Shown one piece after another: positions 59,951 to 64,000 of a stretch of DNA of 64,000 bases. Origin of the DNA: Alligator mississippiensis (taxonomy: Eukaryota > Chordata > Crocodylia > Alligatoridae); assembly GCF_030867095.1 (NCBI RefSeq), contig NC_081824.1:344094203-344158202 (forward strand), in the 5' to 3' direction. The notes beneath the pieces are model-generated. The model did not search any database. It was not told the origin of the DNA and was given only the letters and a program-made list of their open reading frames with translations. The stretch's first letter is position 1. Every line of letters begins with the position of its first letter. The position numbers and the translations under genes are program-made.

Positions 59951-60732
59951 CCTCATTTAATCTTTTATTGGGACCTCCCCTCCCTTGCAAAATCAGCTGC
60001 AAAAGCAAGAGGCAGCTGTATCATAGAGGCTCACTCCCCTCCAAGCTACATCACAAGTCTTGTGAAAAGGCCCTGAGTAGATTAGTTATTATCAGATGGG
60101 GGTTGCCCAGGCTTTTGGGCTTTGTTGGTTGCTCCCCTCCCCCTATTTCTGCACCATGTGTTGGAGTGTCTTGAAGCCTCCCCCAGAGGCATTGAGTGTT
60201 CATCCGTGAATCCTGTTGGGTAGTGGGATGCACGATCGCTCAGGTCCTGTTGGGTAGTGAGACACACAAGTGCTCAGGTCTGGGAATGCTCATTAACAAA
60301 ACCTAGGGGCCTGTACAGCAGCAATAGCTTCTAAGTACAAAGAGTCCCTTGGCACCAAATGTTGGCTGCAGCCAAAGCTGGGGACTTGGACTGGGCTGTG
60401 CCAGTGCTCTTGCTGGGACCCAAGCTGGAGACTCCTGGCTAGAGGGTCTTGCCCCTTTGCTTAGGGTCAGACCAATCTCCATAGTTGGGGTAAGGAAGGC
60501 ATTTTACCTCAGGGTCAGATTGGTATGGACTGTGTGGGGCTGGGGGCCTGGTTGCCTTCCCCTGTATCTGGGATCTCTTGAGCATATATTGACAACCTTT
60601 TATAGAAGCAAGACATTGGCTGCCGTTGTTCTCCTGCTTTATCTGTGGAGGGTTAGGGTGTTAGGTTTGTCATGTCAGGGTTGACGGTTGTCTTAGGTAC
60701 AATTTAGATTATGGTTTGCATGTGTGATGGAC

Positions 60733-60965
60733 TAGCTGGTAGTGACTTAGCCCAGGGGTTTTGAAAGGATAAAAGATGATTGGAGGACTTGGGATTCCCT
60801 TTCCTCACCGATCTGGTAATGATTTGGCCCAGGGGTATTGAAGGGGTAAAAGATGATTGGAGGACTTGGGATTCCCTTTCCTCACCGATCTGGTAATGAT
60901 TTGGCCCAGGGGTATTGAAGGGGTAAAAGATGATTGGAGGACTTGGGATTCCCTTTCCTCACCAA
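60733..60965. repeat. 77-bp tandem repeat, about three copies
   Basis: The unit holding TGATTGGAGGACTTGGG starts at 60776, 60853 and 60930, exactly 77 bp apart; the second interval is nearly identical to the first. An earlier, diverged partial unit precedes them (60733-60775). Each unit contains a GATTGG (inverted CCAAT) motif. Confidence 0.9.
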
Positions 60966-61080
60966 TCAGGCCCCAGAGACTCACCCTCCACGTCCCCTGA
61001 TTGGCCCCTTGGGTCACCTGGAGGGGGATAAAAGGGGCAGTGCGGCTGACTCAGGAAAGAGACCAGTGAGGGACCACAAG
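60966..61080 (+). promoter_or_regulatory. Possible promoter (CCAAT and TATA-like) after the tandem repeat
   Basis: Two more CCAAT/ATTGG motifs (60963-60967 and about 60999) precede GGGGGATAAAAGGGG at about 61022. With the tandem repeats this resembles an enhancer-promoter layout, as in LTR U3 regions. A TGTGATGGACT at 60723 could be an LTR start and ATTAAAAGG at 61778 a poly(A) signal, but no matching end is established. Confidence 0.35.
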
Positions 61081-61400
61081 GAAGGAGTTTCAAAGAGCTG
61101 GGCTAGTGGGGTGGGAGCATTTGCCCCAGAAGAGCCTGAAGGAGTGGGGCCTGTAGGCAGCAGTTGGACCCTCAGCAGTGTGGTGTGTAGCCAGCAGGAG
61201 AGGCTTCCCTCTGGGCTCCAGGATCCCCTACAAGAGGGTGAGGCCAGCAGGAAAGGCTCTCTAGCTCCAACAAGGATCTGAGCAGGGAGCTGAGAGGTTC
61301 CCAGTTCTGTTTCCAGCTCCTTCAATAACAGACCCAGCAGCTGGACTTGAGGCAGGGGTTCCTGGAAGGTCAAGACCACTAGTAACTTAGCACAGTACCA

Positions 61401-61472
61401 GCACTGGTGGCTCTGTGGTAGAGTTTCTGCCTACTGTGTGGAAGACTAGAGTTTATAAGTCCTAGCTGGGGT
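61401..61472 (+). repeat. tRNA-Gly-derived sequence (pseudogene or SINE head)
   Basis: GCACTGGTGGCTCTGTGGTA, then GAGTTTCTGCCTACTGTG, aligns base by base with a glycine tRNA including the A box. The B-box region has decayed to GTTTATAAGTCC and the anticodon arm is disrupted. It is not a functional tRNA. Confidence 0.65.
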
Positions 61473-61907
61473 GAGTGAAGTAACAGGGAGAAATTCTTTT
61501 GCAGTGGAAAGGGGTCATTGTGTTTCTCCCCCTCCAGGTACAGAGGTCCTATATTCCTTGTTATTTGATACTTTGTATTTTGTGCCTTTTATATTTCACC
61601 AACCAGTATTGCTTGTTCTGCTGTCTGTGTTTAATTTTTTGTTAACCCTGTCTTGTCAACTGCATAAATATGTATAGGATTGTGTCTAACCTTTGTTGAA
61701 TCCTGCCCCCTCGGAATATTGTAGTGTCCCCTATACCCTCTGGTTTATACCTGTTATGTTCCCACTACTGTTCTCTCATTAAAAGGTATATGGCTAAGTC
61801 CCCATTAGTGGTCTGGCTCTGCTCTATAGGGGAAGGAGAGTCCCTACACCTCCCACAGCACTTGTGCACCTGCTTTGATCCCTTCAATTGGAGAGGGGGT
61901 ACCTCTT

Positions 61908-62035
61908 GGAGTACTGCCCGGGTTACATATGGGATGGTTTGGATAGGGCTGATCCTGCCTCAGACAGGGATTTGGACTTGGGTGGCCTCTGGAAGTACCT
62001 TCCAGCCCTACTTTTCTATGATTCTATGAATAACA
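61908..62035 (+). mobile_element. CR1 LINE 3' end
   Basis: GGATGGTTTGGATAGGGCTG, GATCCTGCCTCAGACAGGG and TTCTATGATTCTATGAA form a typical CR1 3' terminus with the 8-bp ATTCTATG repeats. Confidence 0.85.
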
Positions 62036-63720
62036 ATGTTTTAAACTACAATTCAAGGTCTCGGATCCTTGGCAATACTGGGAAGAGCGGGAACCAGTGG
62101 CTCCCAAAGTTCACAAAGCCCTTGAAAGTAGTTCCTGGAGAACCAAAGTGAGTGGGACTGAGAAGTGGAGGGGTTGGGGCGGGGGAAGCTTTCTTCTGAA
62201 GTGGTTCACATGGAATAAAAGGTGTTGGTGAATGGCTGTAATGAAATGCTTGGAAGGTGGGATGATACAGACAACATAAAAACATACAAAGATAAGCACT
62301 GACCTTTTTTTAAGATGGGTCATGGAACTTGCAACATAGTTCCTCTTAATTTGTAATGTGAGTTGTGTAATTGAAACTCTTCATATATTTTGATACAGCT
62401 TAGTCTGGTAAAATAGAGAAGGAGAAGATGCTTACAGTCCAGAAAAAAGTGACCCTCACTGAAGCAATTTCAGTTTATCAAAAACAATATGCATCCATCA
62501 GTGGTGTAATTAGGATTGGGCAACTGGGGCAAGCACCCTGGGTGTTGGGGAAAAATTGCACTGGCAGCATGGCAACGGGAACATCACCGCTGCTGTGTGT
62601 GTTGCAGCTGCCCTGGGGTTCCCACCTGTATTGTCACACCTCTGGCTTTCATAGAGGCCTACTAAAGACAATAGAGCTCTGCAAAGCACTCATTGCAGCA
62701 TGACAGGTTAGAAGTAAGAGTGGAGGAAGAGACAAATATTTATATGGTGCCCAGTATTGGAACACACAGTACAAAAAAACACTGCAAGTATTCATTCAAG
62801 GAACATGTAATAATAGTGTTCATATTATTGTTAAATAGAGGCTAGAACTACAGCTTTAAAATGGACAAATATAATTGTATTGATCTGCAGTATCTAGTCT
62901 CTGGCCCTTCATATTGATCTGTGCAGTCAGATTCTGTCCTACTCCTACACAGAGCCCTACTGAAGTCAGTAGGGCTCAGTGAGAAGACAGATTCTGCTTA
63001 TGGGGATCACCTTCTACTAAAGGCTTTTTCCCACACTATCCTGTGTGTCTGTAAAGGTTATTGCCAGTCATTTTGGGGACAAGCTGGCCAAGTTGTGTGC
63101 TGTCACTGCCCACTTACTGGTGGAGGAGCAGCAACAGTTTGGAAGGGTGGCATTTATAAATGATTGAGTTGGGCCTATTTTGATTTGAGTCAAGCCCTGG
63201 GAAAATCCTGCACACCTCAAATGATGTATTTATTTACCAGTTTAGGGCCCCAGTTACTTGTTCAAGACAAATGCATATCAGAAAGGATAGGAGTTGTAGG
63301 GGGAGGCTTTTGAGCTACCCAAAGCATTTGGATATCCTATCCCCAGTAAAAATCAATGGGAAGTTAGGCATCTAGATCCCTTGGACATAATTTGAACCTC
63401 TCAGTTAAAATTTATACAGGTGGAGGCCAGTCCAAAAGCATGCAGAAATCTGTTAGTGAGTGTTACTTTTACAACACAGGGGTAGATGTGTAAGTTACAG
63501 GCCCAAGTCATTTATTCTTGCTATACCCTTTCCAATCTCTCATTACAAAGATCAAGACAATTGAGAAAGTCTGAATCCCAGACCCATTCTGACACAGTCA
63601 CAAACATGTCTTGTCTCTCATTCAATGCCCCAGATAGCAGTATTTAGCATACTAAATTAAATGCTTTCTACATCTTTAGCTAGCCAAGAAGCTATACCAT
63701 ACCTTGTTAGATGAAGATTT
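62036..63720. other. Gene-free stretch with one unassigned repeat
   Basis: At about 62499-62690 CAGTGGTGTAATTAGG, GGCAACTGGGGCAAGCACC and a GC-rich middle look like the start of a nonautonomous transposon whose other end I cannot place. No exon is seen in the rest. Confidence 0.4.
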
Positions 63721-63945
63721 AGCCACTATAATCCATGCCTTTCCAGGCTTGGTTATTGTAATGCGCTATATTGGAAGCTGATCAAAAAGGACATATGGAA
63801 GCTGTAATTAGTACAATGCTGTAGCTAGCTTATTAAACAGATCAGGCCAATCGAAGTACATTATACCAGTGCCTCATATGCTGCATTGATTATAGTTGCC
63901 TATCCAATAAGAATTAATTTCAAGGACCTGGCTTCGCCTGGGTAG
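63721..63945 (+). mobile_element. Ancient L2/CR1-clade LINE remnant
   Basis: GGTTATTGTAATGCGCTATA corresponds to the GYCNALY motif of the reverse-transcriptase C-terminal region. The sequence then drifts through VQ.., Y..A... and AYPIRINFKDLA-like remnants in the right order. It is heavily mutated. Confidence 0.6.
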
Positions 63946-64000
63946 CAGTGTGGCCCTGTGAATAATACACAGCATGGAAGGAAATACAAGTTCTGTCTCT

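Noticed and set aside
61401-61472. Functional glycine tRNA gene
   Set aside because: The anticodon arm and B box are too decayed, so it is listed as a tRNA-derived repeat.
58170-64000. Exons of the neighbouring NMS or PDCL3 genes, and LONRF2 exons on the left, expected from mammalian synteny
   Set aside because: I looked for matching peptide stretches and found none; the neighbours probably lie outside the window.

Overview
The window is animal nuclear DNA and most likely comes from a reptile, with a crocodilian the best guess. It holds one protein gene split by large introns and a dense mix of CR1-type LINE tails, short hAT-like DNA transposons with 8-bp target duplications, other inverted-repeat elements and one young endogenous retrovirus. 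Nothing in it resembles bacterial gene organisation. The species call rests on CR1 dominance and on the style of the repeats, so it is an inference.

The one recognisable host gene is CHST10 (HNK-1 sulfotransferase), on the minus strand from a CpG-rich promoter at about 57.6-58.6 kb to poly(A) signals near 28.83-28.88 kb. Five coding exons (48437-48338, 42056-41959, 37599-37365, 33975-33870, 30348-29811) join in frame with consensus GT/AG sites. They give 1077 nt, or 358 residues plus a stop, with the membrane anchor and both PAPS-binding motifs present. A noncoding first exon with a good donor lies in the CpG island. The gene looks functional.

Left of the gene (1-28.8 kb) I see no convincing host protein exon. 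This part holds a 70-bp-arm hairpin (782-934), an internally deleted retroviral provirus in minus orientation (5030-8575; LTRs about 98-99% identical), several inverted-repeat elements (one with a Tigger-like element inserted in it), a Polinton-type integrase fragment (about 17.6-17.9 kb), a histidine tRNA-like sequence (22343-22414), CR1 tails and microsatellites. An unidentified possible coding relic lies on the minus strand at 20.3-20.77 kb.

Inside CHST10 the introns carry more transposons. They include a 1.8-kb GC-rich hAT-like element just downstream of coding exon 4, a (CCTTT)n tract just upstream of the same exon, two full copies of a long-armed foldback element (43.25-44.70 kb, with a CR1 inside it, and 54.56-55.39 kb), and several hAT elements with clear 8-bp duplications. 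Right of the promoter (58.6-64 kb) there are nested hAT pieces, a 77-bp tandem repeat upstream of a TATA-like site, a glycine tRNA-derived sequence and old LINE remnants. I found no exon of another gene there.
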